From Halorarius litoreus (GTDB lineage Archaea > Halobacteriota > Halobacteria > Halobacteriales > Haloarculaceae), in assembly GCF_024362405.1 (NCBI RefSeq), contig NZ_CP101454.1, positions 2,604,001 to 2,668,000 of the forward strand: a DNA stretch of 64,000 nucleotides. Reading direction: 5' to 3'. The notes under the pieces are model-generated. The model did not search any database. It was not told where the DNA came from and saw only the letters and a program-made list of their open reading frames with translations. This document shows positions 15,361-24,230 of the stretch, in pieces. The position numbers were made by a program, and so were the translations under genes. The number at the start of each line of letters is the position of its first letter. Within the stretch, counting starts at the first letter, position 1.

Positions 15361-16595
15361 AGCGCCTCGAACTTCTCGAGGTCGATGGTCTCTTCGACCA
15401 GGAGCTCCTTCTGGTCGGAGACGTCGACGCCCTCGCGGGCGAGTCGCTTCAGCTTCGACTGCGGGGCGAGGTCGCCGATGAGTACGCCGCCGATGACCTT
15501 GCCGTCCTTGAGTGCGACCCGGCGCCACTCGGTGTCGGAGAACTTCTTCTCGACGTCGTCGTCGCCAAGCGTCGGGTGGCCGAAGGAGAGGAACGGGAAG
15601 TCGAAGTGCGTGATGGAGTACGAGGAGACCCACTCGAACGTCTCGGGGGTCGCGTCCCAGTCGTCGACCATGTTCGCACCGGCGATGGACCCCTGTTCCT
15701 TCGCGGAGCCCCACGCACCGTTCTGGGCGCGTTCTCCCAGGAGAACGTCGTAGAACTGCGTGATGTCGCCCGCGGCGTACACGTCCTCGACGTTGGTGCG
15801 CATGTGTTCGTCGACGACGATACCGTCGTCGAGTTCGAGGTCGGTGTCCTGCAGGAACTCGGTGTTGAAGTCGAGGCCGATGGCCGCGCCGACGAAGTCC
15901 GCCTCGTAGCGGTCGCCGTTCGGATCTACGGCGGCGACGACGTGGCCGTCGTCGTCCGTCTCGAAGTGGTCGACACCGGAGTCGAAGACGGGCGTGACGC
16001 CGATCTCGCGCAGCGCGTCGTGGATGATCTCGGCGCCGTCGGGCGAGAGCGCGTAGCGCCACCAGCACTCGCCGCGCATCAGGTAGTTACCCGTGACGCC
16101 CTGCGCGCCGCAGATGGCCGCGAGGTCGATACCCAGCAGGCCCGCACCGACGACGACGGCGTCGTCGGAGCTCTCGGCGCTCTCCTTGATGTTGCGCGCG
16201 TCCTGGAACGTCCAGAAGTGGTGGATGCCGTCGGCGTCGGAGTTCCCGACCGGGAGCTGCGTGGGCGTCCCCCCCGTCGCCACCAGCAGCTTGTCGTACT
16301 CGTAGACGTCACCCGAGTGCGTGTGAATCTCGTGGGCGTCGGTGTCGACCGTCGTGACGTGCGTGTTCAACTCGAGGTCGATGTCGCGCTCCTCGTACCA
16401 GTCCGGGTCGTGGATGGAGATGGGTGCCTCCGGGAGTTTTCCCTTGGCGAACTCCTTGATGAGGATACGGTTGTACAGTGCTTCCCCCTCGTCGGTGATG
16501 ACGGTCACCGACGCGTCCGGGTCGGCCTCCCGGATGGTCTCGGCGGCGGAACTCCCCGCGATGCCGTCGCCGATGATGACGTGCGACGTACTCAT
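15348..16595 (-). CDS. FAD-dependent pyridine nucleotide-disulfide oxidoreductase family protein
   Basis: A 415-aa two-dinucleotide-domain flavoprotein. The FAD motif IGDGIAGSSAAETIRE is at residues 7-22, the ATGGTP segment near 100, the NAD(P)H motif VVGAGLLGIDLAA near 145-157, and the second FAD motif VYAAGDI near 280. It resembles nitrite-reductase-type and ferredoxin-reductase-like NAD(P)H oxidoreductases; the partner is unknown. ATG 16595 is chosen because the FAD motif follows directly; the frame extends 18 codons upstream without coding character. A 20-base tandem repeat overlaps its stop. Confidence 0.87.
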   Translation of the reverse strand: MSTSHVIIGDGIAGSSAAETIREADPDASVTVITDEGEALYNRILIKEFAKGKLPEAPISIHDPDWYEERDIDLELNTHVTTVDTDAHEIHTHSGDVYEYDKLLVATGGTPTQLPVGNSDADGIHHFWTFQDARNIKESAESSDDAVVVGAGLLGIDLAAICGAQGVTGNYLMRGECWWRYALSPDGAEIIHDALREIGVTPVFDSGVDHFETDDDGHVVAAVDPNGDRYEADFVGAAIGLDFNTEFLQDTDLELDDGIVVDEHMRTNVEDVYAAGDITQFYDVLLGERAQNGAWGSAKEQGSIAGANMVDDWDATPETFEWVSSYSITHFDFPFLSFGHPTLGDDDVEKKFSDTEWRRVALKDGKVIGGVLIGDLAPQSKLKRLAREGVDVSDQKELLVEETIDLEKFEALEAE

Positions 16596-16744
16596 ACGGC
16601 CGGGTTGGGAACCGGGGCTAATGGGAGTTGCTATCTGCAAATGTATCATGGTCGTCCGGGCGCTTTTGCCCGCCCGCGAACCGCCTCCACACCGCGTTCG
16701 CCGGGGGCGGGAAACTCAAGGGGCTTCCAGCCCGAAGACGTGGT

Positions 16745-17338
16745 ATGAAGATCCGCCAGAACGTCCGTCACTGGGCCGCCAAGAAGGCGCTCACCGCCCC
16801 GCTCGTCGGCGCCGCCGTCACCGAGAAGCTGGTGGACATGCACACCGACATCTTCCTCAACAAGACCGACGAAGCCAACCGCGAGCCCCGTCGCGCACAC
16901 CTCGACGACTTCTTCGACGCGACGATGGACGCCTACGTCGCCGCCCTGCAAGCAGGGTACCCCGAGGCCGAGGCCCGCGAGATCACCCACATCCAGGCCA
17001 ACTTCGACTTCTTCAACCACGGCTGGACCGAGATGATGGAGATCCCTGCCGGGGAACTGGAGGACCACTACCGTCGCTACGAGTCGTTCTTCCGCGAGCA
17101 CGGCATCACCATCGACGACCCGCTGGGCGCGTTCGCGCCCGTCGATGGGGTCGCCGAGGCGCCCGCAACGCCCGAGAAACTCGAGTACGCCGAGTTCGAG
17201 AACGCCATCGCGGGCTTCGCCGACGACGTGTACGTCGAAGACGGGGAGGGTGAACTCCACAAGGGCGGCGACACCCCGGAGCCGGAGGACGTAGATGTGT
17301 CCGCTGCACCCGGTGCCGAGGACGGAACCGCGGACTGA
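16745..17338 (+). CDS. conserved haloarchaeal protein (DUF6149-like)
   Basis: A 197-aa protein starting MKIRQNVRHWAAKK. A basic N-terminal helix is followed by a conserved-looking helical core with the pattern HLDDFFDATMDAYVAALQ, then ITHIQANFDFFNHGWTEMMEIP, and a disordered acidic tail rich in Glu and Asp after residue 150. I believe it belongs to DUF6149, from memory. ATG 16745 is chosen over an open extension to 16628 that lacks coding composition. It ends one base before the convergent FAD oxidoreductase stop. Confidence 0.72.
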   Translation: MKIRQNVRHWAAKKALTAPLVGAAVTEKLVDMHTDIFLNKTDEANREPRRAHLDDFFDATMDAYVAALQAGYPEAEAREITHIQANFDFFNHGWTEMMEIPAGELEDHYRRYESFFREHGITIDDPLGAFAPVDGVAEAPATPEKLEYAEFENAIAGFADDVYVEDGEGELHKGGDTPEPEDVDVSAAPGAEDGTAD

Positions 17339-18649
17339 TTACCGACCGTCTACGACCCGGTCTGCCGCTTCGTACCCCGCCACCACCGCGCCGTTGAGCG
17401 ACCGCTCGGGGTACTGTGCCTTCGAGGCCATCCCCGCGTAGTAGAGCCCCTCGGCCACCTCGTTGCCGAGGTCGTAGGGGACGACCATGTCGAGGTAGCC
17501 ACGCTCGTAGACGGGCGCCGTGCGGGGGTTGCGCGCGACCTGCACCCAGTTTACCTGCTCGCGGGAGAACTCGGGGAACATCTCTTCGATGCCCTCGAGC
17601 CACAGCTCCTCGACGCCGTCGTCGTCGAGCTGCCACAGCTCCTCGTCGGTGCTCTGCACGTACGACGCGCAGTAGAGCAGGTGTTCGCCGCCGTACCTCT
17701 CTGCGGGCACGAAGTTCGTGTGCTCGATGAGCGCGCCGAACGGCGCGTCGTCGGCGATGTTGAGCCAGTACGTGTCGGTCAGAGGTTCGTCCATCCCCAC
17801 CACCGCACACACCGAGCCCTGGAAGTCGATGTCGCATTCGTACCCGGTCCACCGCTCCAGGAGGTGCGGCATCGTCGTCACGACGACGTCGTCGACGGCG
17901 TACTCGTCGGTCTCGTCGGCGTGTTCGACCGTCAGCGTCTCCACCGACGTGTCGAACTCGATGTCCTGCACGCGTGCGCCCGTCACGACGTGCTCCTCGC
18001 CGACGGCGTCGACGAGCGCGTCGAGCAGGACGCCGAAGCCGCCCTCGAAGTAGCCGAGAATCTCGCCGCGCAGGATGTCGCGTTCTCCCCGGAACTTGAT
18101 GCGCCCGAGGAGCCACGCCGCCGACACGTCTTCCTTCCGGCTCCCAAACTTCGCGTCCAGGAGGGGCTCGAAGAAGTAGTCGTAGACGCCCTGTGTCGTG
18201 TGCTCCAGCAGGAACTCCTTGATGGGCACGTCCTCGAAGTCCTCGAGGTTCTCGTAGGTGTCGAACGACGGGACACCACCGCGAACGTCGATTTCGAGGG
18301 TGAGCATCCCGAGGCGGAACTTGTCGTACACCGAGAGATGCGGGTAGGCGGCGATCTCCCACGGCGTGTCGAGCGGGTGGACGACGCCGTCGACGTAGTA
18401 GGCGTTCTCGCCGAGGCGCCACTCCACGCGGTCGCCGACGCCGAGCTCCTCGGCGAGTTCGACGATGGTCTCCTCGGACTTCGAGAGGTGGTGGTAGTAC
18501 GCCTCGATGCGGTCGCCGCGGGTCTCGTAGGTCGCTGCGAGCCCGCCGACCGTGTCGCTCGCCTCGAAGACGGTCACCTCGTGGCCCCGCTGTTGGAGGC
18601 GATAGGCGGCGGCCAGTCCGGCGACGCCGCCTCCGACGACTGCTATCAT
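17339..18649 (-). CDS. FAD-dependent amine oxidase / protoporphyrinogen oxidase-like protein
   Basis: A 436-aa flavoprotein of the amine oxidase superfamily. The FAD motif VGGGVAGLAAAYRL starts at residue 4, then the VFEASDTVGGLAAT segment near residues 30-43. The C-terminal FAD-contact segment YYAGMAS lies near 405, with GAVVAGYEAAD at the end. It could act on isoprenoid, carotenoid or tetrapyrrole substrates, as relatives do; the substrate is not readable. It is divergent from the DUF2150 gene, and a strong inverted repeat lies between them. Start ATG 18649 puts the FAD motif at the N-terminus as usual. Confidence 0.87.
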   Translation of the reverse strand: MIAVVGGGVAGLAAAYRLQQRGHEVTVFEASDTVGGLAATYETRGDRIEAYYHHLSKSEETIVELAEELGVGDRVEWRLGENAYYVDGVVHPLDTPWEIAAYPHLSVYDKFRLGMLTLEIDVRGGVPSFDTYENLEDFEDVPIKEFLLEHTTQGVYDYFFEPLLDAKFGSRKEDVSAAWLLGRIKFRGERDILRGEILGYFEGGFGVLLDALVDAVGEEHVVTGARVQDIEFDTSVETLTVEHADETDEYAVDDVVVTTMPHLLERWTGYECDIDFQGSVCAVVGMDEPLTDTYWLNIADDAPFGALIEHTNFVPAERYGGEHLLYCASYVQSTDEELWQLDDDGVEELWLEGIEEMFPEFSREQVNWVQVARNPRTAPVYERGYLDMVVPYDLGNEVAEGLYYAGMASKAQYPERSLNGAVVAGYEAADRVVDGR

Positions 18650-18703
18650 ACGCTACGAGAGCCGACACGGACGGATGGTTGTTTTCATCCTAAGCCTGTC
18701 CGG

Positions 18704-18745
18704 CCGGGGGACAGGTCGGTGACGGTCATCCGACAGGTCCCCCGG
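18704..18745. promoter_or_regulatory. long imperfect inverted repeat between divergent genes
   Basis: CCGGGGGACAGGTCGG and CCGACAGGTCCCCCGG match as inverted copies at 14 of 16 positions with a 10-base spacer. The repeat sits between the genes starting at 18649 (minus) and 18811 (plus), upstream of the TATA-like ACATAACCTT at about 18781. It may be a shared operator. Confidence 0.45.
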
Positions 18746-18810
18746 TGGTAGGCCACCGCACACGCGAGGCGAGGGACAAGACATAACCTTAGCCGTGCGT
18801 ACCTCGCCAC

Positions 18811-19386
18811 ATGAGCAACCCCCCGGACGAGTACTACACCGAGGAACGCTGGAACAACTGGATCACCCGCCTCCAGGAGGAAGACCTCGACACCGAGGAC
18901 GAGGACTCCGCACGGCTGCTCTTGAATCTGCAGGACGACGCGGCCATCGCGGTCGCGAAGATCGTCGCCGACTTCGACGACGACGCCATCGGCGAGGACA
19001 TGGCGCTCGAGGAACTGGCGAAGATTCGCGAGATCGTCCTCAGCGAGGTCGAGCTCGACGACGAGGACAAGCTGATGCTCGTCGACGGCGTCCAGACCTC
19101 GCTGGTCTGTGTGTTCTACGCGGCCGAGGAGTTCGTCGTCGGTGGCCCCGCAGACGAGGGTGACGTCGAGGAGTACATCCGGGCGGCCGCGGATGCGGAG
19201 GCCGAAGAAGAACTCGACGCCGCACTCGGCTACTGCGTGCAGGCCGGGACGCTCGTCATCGACGGTGCGGAACTCGACATGAGCGTCGTGGATGAACTCG
19301 AGTACGGCCTCGTCGCAGAGTGGATCAACGGGCTCGACTCGCTGCAGACGGCGCTCGCCGACCCCGAAGTCGTCGAGGAAGACTGA
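18811..19386 (+). CDS. DUF2150 family protein
   Basis: A 191-aa very acidic soluble protein beginning NPPDEYYTEERWNNWITRLQ, which I recognise as the archaeal DUF2150 family. It is predicted to be almost entirely helical, with Asp/Glu-rich stretches. No catalytic motif is visible and the role is unknown. A TATA-like ACATAACCTT lies about 25 bases before the ATG, fitting leaderless expression. It is divergent from the amine oxidase-like gene. Confidence 0.85.
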   Translation: MSNPPDEYYTEERWNNWITRLQEEDLDTEDEDSARLLLNLQDDAAIAVAKIVADFDDDAIGEDMALEELAKIREIVLSEVELDDEDKLMLVDGVQTSLVCVFYAAEEFVVGGPADEGDVEEYIRAAADAEAEEELDAALGYCVQAGTLVIDGAELDMSVVDELEYGLVAEWINGLDSLQTALADPEVVEED

Positions 19387-19523
19387 GCCGCCCGACGGTC
19401 TCGACGCGTGGTGGGGCGACCGCCGTGTCTCGTCGTACGTGTTGGGCACGCGGTCACCACCACGAGACACGGTCCCCGACCCTGCCGGAACGCATTTGAC
19501 CGTCCCGCTACGTTCGTAGGACA

Positions 19524-21404
19524 ATGGACACCCGGGGGCAGCCGGTACAGGTGGGGGTCATCATCCTGTTCGGCTTTCTCATCATCGCGTTCTCCCTCTT
19601 TCAGGCAGTCATCGTGCCGCAGCAGAACGCCGAGGTGGAGTTCCAGCACAGTCAGGTCGTCACGAACGACATGCAGCTGCTTCGGAACGACATCGTTGAG
19701 GCGGGTGCGACCGGTGATCCCCGGACGGCGTCGGTCAAACTGGGGACGACCTATCCGCCGCGTATCTTCGCGGTCAACCCGAGCCCCGCCAGCGGCTCGC
19801 TCCGGTCGGTCTCGGTCGGCACGGGAGAGCTGTCACTCGATGCGCCGGGTGCGGACATCGAGTCGATCTGTGGCTACGATGAAACCGACGACGACGGAGC
19901 GGTTCCGACCAAGTCACTGGTCTACGAGCCGAACTACAACGTGTATCAGCGTGGACAGACGGTCCACTACGAGAACAGTGTCGTCTTCCGAGAGGAGGGG
20001 GGTACGGAGGTACTCGACAGCGGGCAGACCATCATCAAGGGGAAACAAATCACGCTTCCTGCGTTCCTTTCGACCTACCAGCGCGACGGAACGGACATGG
20101 CGGTGGTCGACATCACCGCCGGAAAGACCGGAATCGGTTCGACGAACGCCTCAGATGAAACCAACCTGACCGTCCCCACGCAACTCAGCGTAACGAAGTG
20201 GGAGGAACTCCTCGCGAACGAGGGCCAGGTGGAGGCCGTCACCGCCAACGGGGATGGGACGGTTACGATTACGCTCGAGCCAGCGGCGTACGAGATCTCT
20301 TGTCCGGTCGTCGGAGCAGGAACGGCACCAACTAACCAGCCTACACGAGTGGCGGGGCAAGGCGGGGACATCAACCCCTCTGGGGCGGATGACGTGCGAC
20401 TCAGCGACGTCGAGCGAGATCCGGATACCAAGGACATCATCGTTCTGACCTTCACCAATCCGGGGGACGATGTGAACCTGAGTGAGGTCCGATTCAACTT
20501 CTATCAGGCTGGGTCGAACGATGGACCATCCCAGATGGACATCTTCGAGTACGACCGTGCTAATACGACGATCGGCGCGCGCGAGGTCGATAATCTCCAA
20601 CTTCGTGGCGCTCCTGCCGAGCCCAGTTCGAACGTCACGTTCACAGGGAGCGGAGCGACGACGTCACTCGCGGTCGCATTCAATAACTCCGATGATTCAC
20701 TCTACAGCCCCTCACAGTCGGACATGGCTGTTCTCAACATCTTGCTCACCGATGGCCAAGAAGCGAACTACTTCGTCAACATGCCGAAGCAGGGCACGAC
20801 GGTCTCGAACGACCCGCCGACGGCGGCGTTCACGGCGACATCGATAGCCCTGAATACCGCTGATTTCGATGCTTCGGGTTCGAGCGATCCCGAGGGGAGT
20901 AGCTTGACCTACGACTGGGACTGGACGAGCGACGGCTCGTACGAGGGCAGCGGCGAAACACCCTCACACACCTATGGTTCGTCTGGGACGTACAATGTCA
21001 CGCTTCGCGTGACGGACGACGAGGGGGCGACAGACACAGTGACGAAAGCAGTCGAGGTTGGCGCAGCTGGTGGAGGTGGGACAGGTGACCCCCCTAGCGT
21101 TACCATCGACTCTGCCACCGCATCTAATATCGGTTCCAATGGAAAGACTGGTGATATTGACGTGACGTTCACAGCCAGCGACCCGGACAACGATATCTCC
21201 AGTTACACCGTCACGTTGTACAACAGTAGTAGTAAAACCACTCAACTGGACGCTGCGTCGGGCAGCTTCTCGGGTGGGCAAACGACAGTCTCAGTCAGCG
21301 ATTCAACCACCGCTAAAGGGTCTGGAAGTGATCCGTGGTACGTGGTAGTCGAGATCACCGATGCGAATAACAACACGGGCTCCAACGAGACTCAGACGAG
21401 CTAG
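19524..21404 (+). CDS. PKD-domain surface protein with N-terminal membrane anchor
   Basis: A 626-aa envelope protein. The N-terminus DTRGQPVQVGVIILFGFLI resembles the pilin/archaellin-like anchors of haloarchaeal surface proteins: one hydrophobic helix at about 9-30, then a long extracellular part. A PKD domain lies at about 430-520 (DWDWTSDGSYEG, then HTYGSSGTYNVTLRVTDDEG). The C-terminus is rich in Ser, Thr, Asn and Gly and has several N-x-S/T sites. GC content looks lower than in its neighbours. A TATA-like GCATTTGACC lies about 30 bases upstream. Partner and function unknown; adhesion or assembly is plausible. Confidence 0.78.
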   Translation: MDTRGQPVQVGVIILFGFLIIAFSLFQAVIVPQQNAEVEFQHSQVVTNDMQLLRNDIVEAGATGDPRTASVKLGTTYPPRIFAVNPSPASGSLRSVSVGTGELSLDAPGADIESICGYDETDDDGAVPTKSLVYEPNYNVYQRGQTVHYENSVVFREEGGTEVLDSGQTIIKGKQITLPAFLSTYQRDGTDMAVVDITAGKTGIGSTNASDETNLTVPTQLSVTKWEELLANEGQVEAVTANGDGTVTITLEPAAYEISCPVVGAGTAPTNQPTRVAGQGGDINPSGADDVRLSDVERDPDTKDIIVLTFTNPGDDVNLSEVRFNFYQAGSNDGPSQMDIFEYDRANTTIGAREVDNLQLRGAPAEPSSNVTFTGSGATTSLAVAFNNSDDSLYSPSQSDMAVLNILLTDGQEANYFVNMPKQGTTVSNDPPTAAFTATSIALNTADFDASGSSDPEGSSLTYDWDWTSDGSYEGSGETPSHTYGSSGTYNVTLRVTDDEGATDTVTKAVEVGAAGGGGTGDPPSVTIDSATASNIGSNGKTGDIDVTFTASDPDNDISSYTVTLYNSSSKTTQLDAASGSFSGGQTTVSVSDSTTAKGSGSDPWYVVVEITDANNNTGSNETQTS

Positions 21405-21472
21405 CCAGTCATCTGGTCAAGCCGACCCGTGGTGGAGAATTTTCGACACCTGACGAACTCACTGTCGTCAAA

Positions 21473-21480
21473 CACTTATA
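21473..21480 (+). promoter_or_regulatory. hmgB TATA box
   Basis: CACTTATA lies 23-30 bases before the HMG-CoA synthase ATG, the expected distance for a leaderless transcript, in a locally AT-richer stretch. Confidence 0.55.
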
Positions 21481-21502
21481 CCAGAGTCGCAACCCTACAG
21501 CC

Positions 21503-22840
21503 ATGACGAACGTAGGGATCGACGCGGTCGAGATCTGGACCGGCAAGCTGAAACTGGACCTCGCGGAGACGTTCGCCCCGGAGAAGGGCGACGACCCCGC
21601 GAAGTACACGAAGGGGCTCGGGCTGTTCGAGTCGTCGTTCCCCGACACGTACGAGGACATCGTGACGATGGGGGCGAACGCCTCCAAGCGGCTGATGGAG
21701 CGCAAGGGGCTCGAACCCGAGGACATCGGGCGCATCGACGTCGCCACGGAGTCGTCGTTCGACAACTCCAAGCCGATTTCGACGTACATCGCGGGCTGTC
21801 TCGAACAGACCTTCGACGGCGACTTCCACCACGCGAACAAGGGCGAGCGGAAGTTCGCGTGTGTCGCCGGAACGCAGGCCGTCGACGACGCGTACAACTG
21901 GATTCGAGCCGGTCGAAACCGTGGGCGGTCGGCCATCGTCGTCGCGACGGATACGGCGCTCTACAAGCGAGGGGACCCCGGCGAGGCGACGCAGGGTGCC
22001 GGCGCCGTCGCGATGCTCATCTCGGAGGACCCGGACCTGGTCGAACTGTCGAGCGACCAGGGGTACGGGAGTGCGGACGAGACCGACTTCCTCAAGCCGA
22101 ACCAGCAGTTCCCGAGCGTCGACGGCAAGCGGTCGGTGCAGGTGTATCTCGCGCGGATGCGCGAGGCGCTCGTCGACTACGAGTCCGTCGCGGGTGACAT
22201 CCACCCCGAGGACTTCGTGTACGCGCCGTTCCACACTCCGTTCCCGGGGATGGTCCGGAAGGCCGCGCTGCTCGCGTACCGGCACATCACGCGCGACACC
22301 GAGATCGAGGAGGAGCTCGCCGCCGAAATCGGGCGCCAGCCCCGCGAGGAGGCGTTCGACGACTGGGACGACTACGTCGAGGCGGTCCAGGAGTACACGG
22401 ACGCGCTGAAGGGCACCGACCACTACGCCGACTGGTACGACGCGACCATCGACCCGACGCTCGACATCGCGCGCCACGTCGGCAACTGGTACACCGGGTC
22501 GGTCCACGTCGCGCGTGCGGCGTGCCTGAAGCGCGCGTACGAGGAGGGGCGTGACCTCACCGGCGAGCGCCTGCTCGTCGGCTCCTACGGCTCGGGCGCA
22601 CAGGCCGAGATCCACCACGAGACGCTCCAGGACAGCTGGGAGGAGGAGATCGCCGCGCTCAACATCGACGAGCAGATCGACGCGCGCTACGACCTCTCGT
22701 TCGAGGAGTACGAGCAGGTCCACGCCGCCCACGACCACTCGAAGGACCGCGATTTCGAGGAGTTCACGGCTCCTGACGGCGAGTTCGTCTTCGACGGCTG
22801 GGGTCGGATGGGCGAGCGCAAGTACCGGTTCGTCGAGTAG
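21503..22840 (+). CDS. hmgB: hydroxymethylglutaryl-CoA synthase
   Basis: A 445-aa enzyme condensing acetyl-CoA with acetoacetyl-CoA to HMG-CoA, the first committed step toward mevalonate and archaeal isoprenoid lipids. The catalytic Glu lies in ATESSFDNSK (Glu83) and the nucleophilic Cys in KFACVAGTQA (Cys120). The PFHTPFPGM segment carrying the family His follows near residue 245. Length and motif order match archaeal and bacterial HMG-CoA synthases. It is a single gene with its own TATA-like box. Confidence 0.95.
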   Translation: MTNVGIDAVEIWTGKLKLDLAETFAPEKGDDPAKYTKGLGLFESSFPDTYEDIVTMGANASKRLMERKGLEPEDIGRIDVATESSFDNSKPISTYIAGCLEQTFDGDFHHANKGERKFACVAGTQAVDDAYNWIRAGRNRGRSAIVVATDTALYKRGDPGEATQGAGAVAMLISEDPDLVELSSDQGYGSADETDFLKPNQQFPSVDGKRSVQVYLARMREALVDYESVAGDIHPEDFVYAPFHTPFPGMVRKAALLAYRHITRDTEIEEELAAEIGRQPREEAFDDWDDYVEAVQEYTDALKGTDHYADWYDATIDPTLDIARHVGNWYTGSVHVARAACLKRAYEEGRDLTGERLLVGSYGSGAQAEIHHETLQDSWEEEIAALNIDEQIDARYDLSFEEYEQVHAAHDHSKDRDFEEFTAPDGEFVFDGWGRMGERKYRFVE

Positions 22841-22889
22841 GGGCGACTCGCGCAGAAAAGTTTTCACAGCGCCGCTCCGAGTCGCCAGT

Positions 22890-23123
22890 ATGGAGGACAC
22901 CGACTACGAGGAACTCATCTCCGCGTTGACCCCACAGGAGTCCGGTGGCGGCGTCTCCAGCTACCGGAACACCGTCAGCGTCGCCTGTCCCGCCTGTGAG
23001 ACGCCGTTCGACGATCTCGTCGTCATCCACGAGGACGAGACCTCACTCGAACTAAGCCGGATGCTCGACATCTGCGTCTCGCGACACGACAACGACGTGT
23101 TGCTGTTCACCCACCGACACTGA
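22890..23123 (+). CDS. small CPAC-motif protein (DUF7385-like)
   Basis: A 77-aa soluble protein. The segment VACPACETPFDDLVVIHEDE near residue 32 contains one CxxC knuckle; a further Cys (DICVSRHDND) and the ending DVLLFTHRH complete the pattern of a haloarchaeal family I recall as DUF7385. Three cysteines plus a terminal His could bind one metal. ATG 22890 follows the HMG-CoA synthase stop by about 50 bases, with an AAAAGTTTTC stretch 25-30 bases upstream that may be its own promoter. Function unknown. Confidence 0.7.
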   Translation: MEDTDYEELISALTPQESGGGVSSYRNTVSVACPACETPFDDLVVIHEDETSLELSRMLDICVSRHDNDVLLFTHRH

Positions 23124-23143
23124 AAAACGAGCCCTCTCTCCCT

Positions 23144-23221
23144 TCAGGCCGCGATGGCCGGGTAGTAGAGGACGATCATGAACGCGGTACTCGCGATTAG
23201 GCCACCGAGGGTGTGGTACAT
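23144..23221 (-). CDS. candidate 25-residue single-helix membrane peptide
   Basis: A 25-codon frame: a short polar N-terminus (MYHT) followed by an uninterrupted hydrophobic helix LGGLIASTAFMIVLYYPAIA. The in-frame codons before the ATG are basic (WWRK). It ends 20 bases after the convergent stop at 23123. The length and hydrophobicity suit a real membrane microprotein, but so short a frame can arise by chance and no clear TATA-like box sits at the leaderless distance. Confidence 0.35.
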   Translation of the reverse strand: MYHTLGGLIASTAFMIVLYYPAIAA

Positions 23222-23273
23222 CTTTCGCCACCAACTGTGTGAACGTGTGGCGAGGGAATGAATGTTAGCTGAA

Positions 23274-23402
23274 AAACATTTCTGTCGGTCCAGACACTGA
23301 TGCGCAGTTCAATTGGTGGATTGACAGGAGTGGCTACAGTGGCGCCGACCCCGCGGCGCCCAACGCAACCGCCACGCCGACCGGGACTGCCACGCCGGCG
23401 TG
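23274..23402 (+). pseudogene. possible remnant of a secreted-protein C-terminus
   Basis: An open frame with no start (a TAG precedes it) reads through FNWWIDRSGYSGADP and ends in a Thr/Pro-rich ATATPTGTATPA tail, like the C-terminus of haloarchaeal secreted proteins. It could be the stub of a decayed gene or chance. The rest of 23222-23415 holds nothing else I can support. Confidence 0.22.
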
Positions 23403-23415
23403 AGTGACCGCGTGG

Positions 23416-24126
23416 CTACGGCAACTCCCGAAGCCCCTCCAGCATCGCCTCCAGCTCCATCGTCGTCACCGCGAGCGAGAAGCCGTCGGCCTGCGCCAGT
23501 TTCGGCGCGTGTTCCCACAGTTCGTCGGGGTCGATGCCGTGGAGGACGACTGCCGACGGGGTGGGCGTGACGACACGCATCGCCACCAGCGGCGATTCCC
23601 CTCGGGTGACCTCGGTGAACACCAGCGCACGGTTCGTCGACTGACCGTACAGACGATAGAACTCCTCGGAGGAGAGACGCGTGATTGCCTGAATCGAGTT
23701 GATGACGGTGTGGCCGGCGATGGTGGTGGCGCGGCCTTCGGCGACCTCGGTCGCGCCGATGGCGTCGTAGAAGCGCGAGAGAGGAATCGTCGCCGGGTAC
23801 TCCCGGAGGTCGTGGACGATGTCGGACTCGAACCCGGCCGAGAGGACGCGGGCGAACTGGCGGAGCCGGTCGCCGCCGCGCCGTTCGTCGATGTCGAGCA
23901 ACCCCTCGACGAACCGGCGGACGACGCCGATGCCCGGCGACTCCCGGCGGCCGGATTCGTAGTCCGAGACCACGGACGCCGAGACGGCCAGCTCGTCGGC
24001 GAGTTCGGTGCCGGTGACGCCGAACTCCTCGCGCCACTTCCGGAGCGTCGCGCCGGGGTCGTCGCTCACGACGACCTCGCCGGCCATCTTCTCGGCGAGC
24101 TCCCGGCGGGCGGCGTGGTCGGTCAT
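23416..24126 (-). CDS. XRE-type helix-turn-helix regulator with C-terminal sensor-like domain
   Basis: A 236-aa archaeal regulator. Residues about 25-75 form a Cro/C1-type HTH (TLRKWREEFGVTGTELADELAVSAS, then SDYESGRR). The remaining 160 residues make a conserved-looking domain (FYDAIGATEVAEGRATTIAGHTVINSIQAITR) that may sense a ligand. The same architecture occurs widely in Euryarchaeota; targets are unknown. Start ATG 24126 is the first of the frame with coding character. It is divergent from the YdjM-like pair starting at 24231, about 100 bases away. Confidence 0.82.
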   Translation of the reverse strand: MTDHAARRELAEKMAGEVVVSDDPGATLRKWREEFGVTGTELADELAVSASVVSDYESGRRESPGIGVVRRFVEGLLDIDERRGGDRLRQFARVLSAGFESDIVHDLREYPATIPLSRFYDAIGATEVAEGRATTIAGHTVINSIQAITRLSSEEFYRLYGQSTNRALVFTEVTRGESPLVAMRVVTPTPSAVVLHGIDPDELWEHAPKLAQADGFSLAVTTMELEAMLEGLRELP

Positions 24127-24230
24127 GGCTGGACGTTGCCGGGCGCGAATAAAAGCGCGTCCCCTTCGCCCACCTGTCCCAGTTGTGGCCGGCGGTCGGT
24201 TTAAGCCGGTGCCGTCCCCATCGCCGACAG

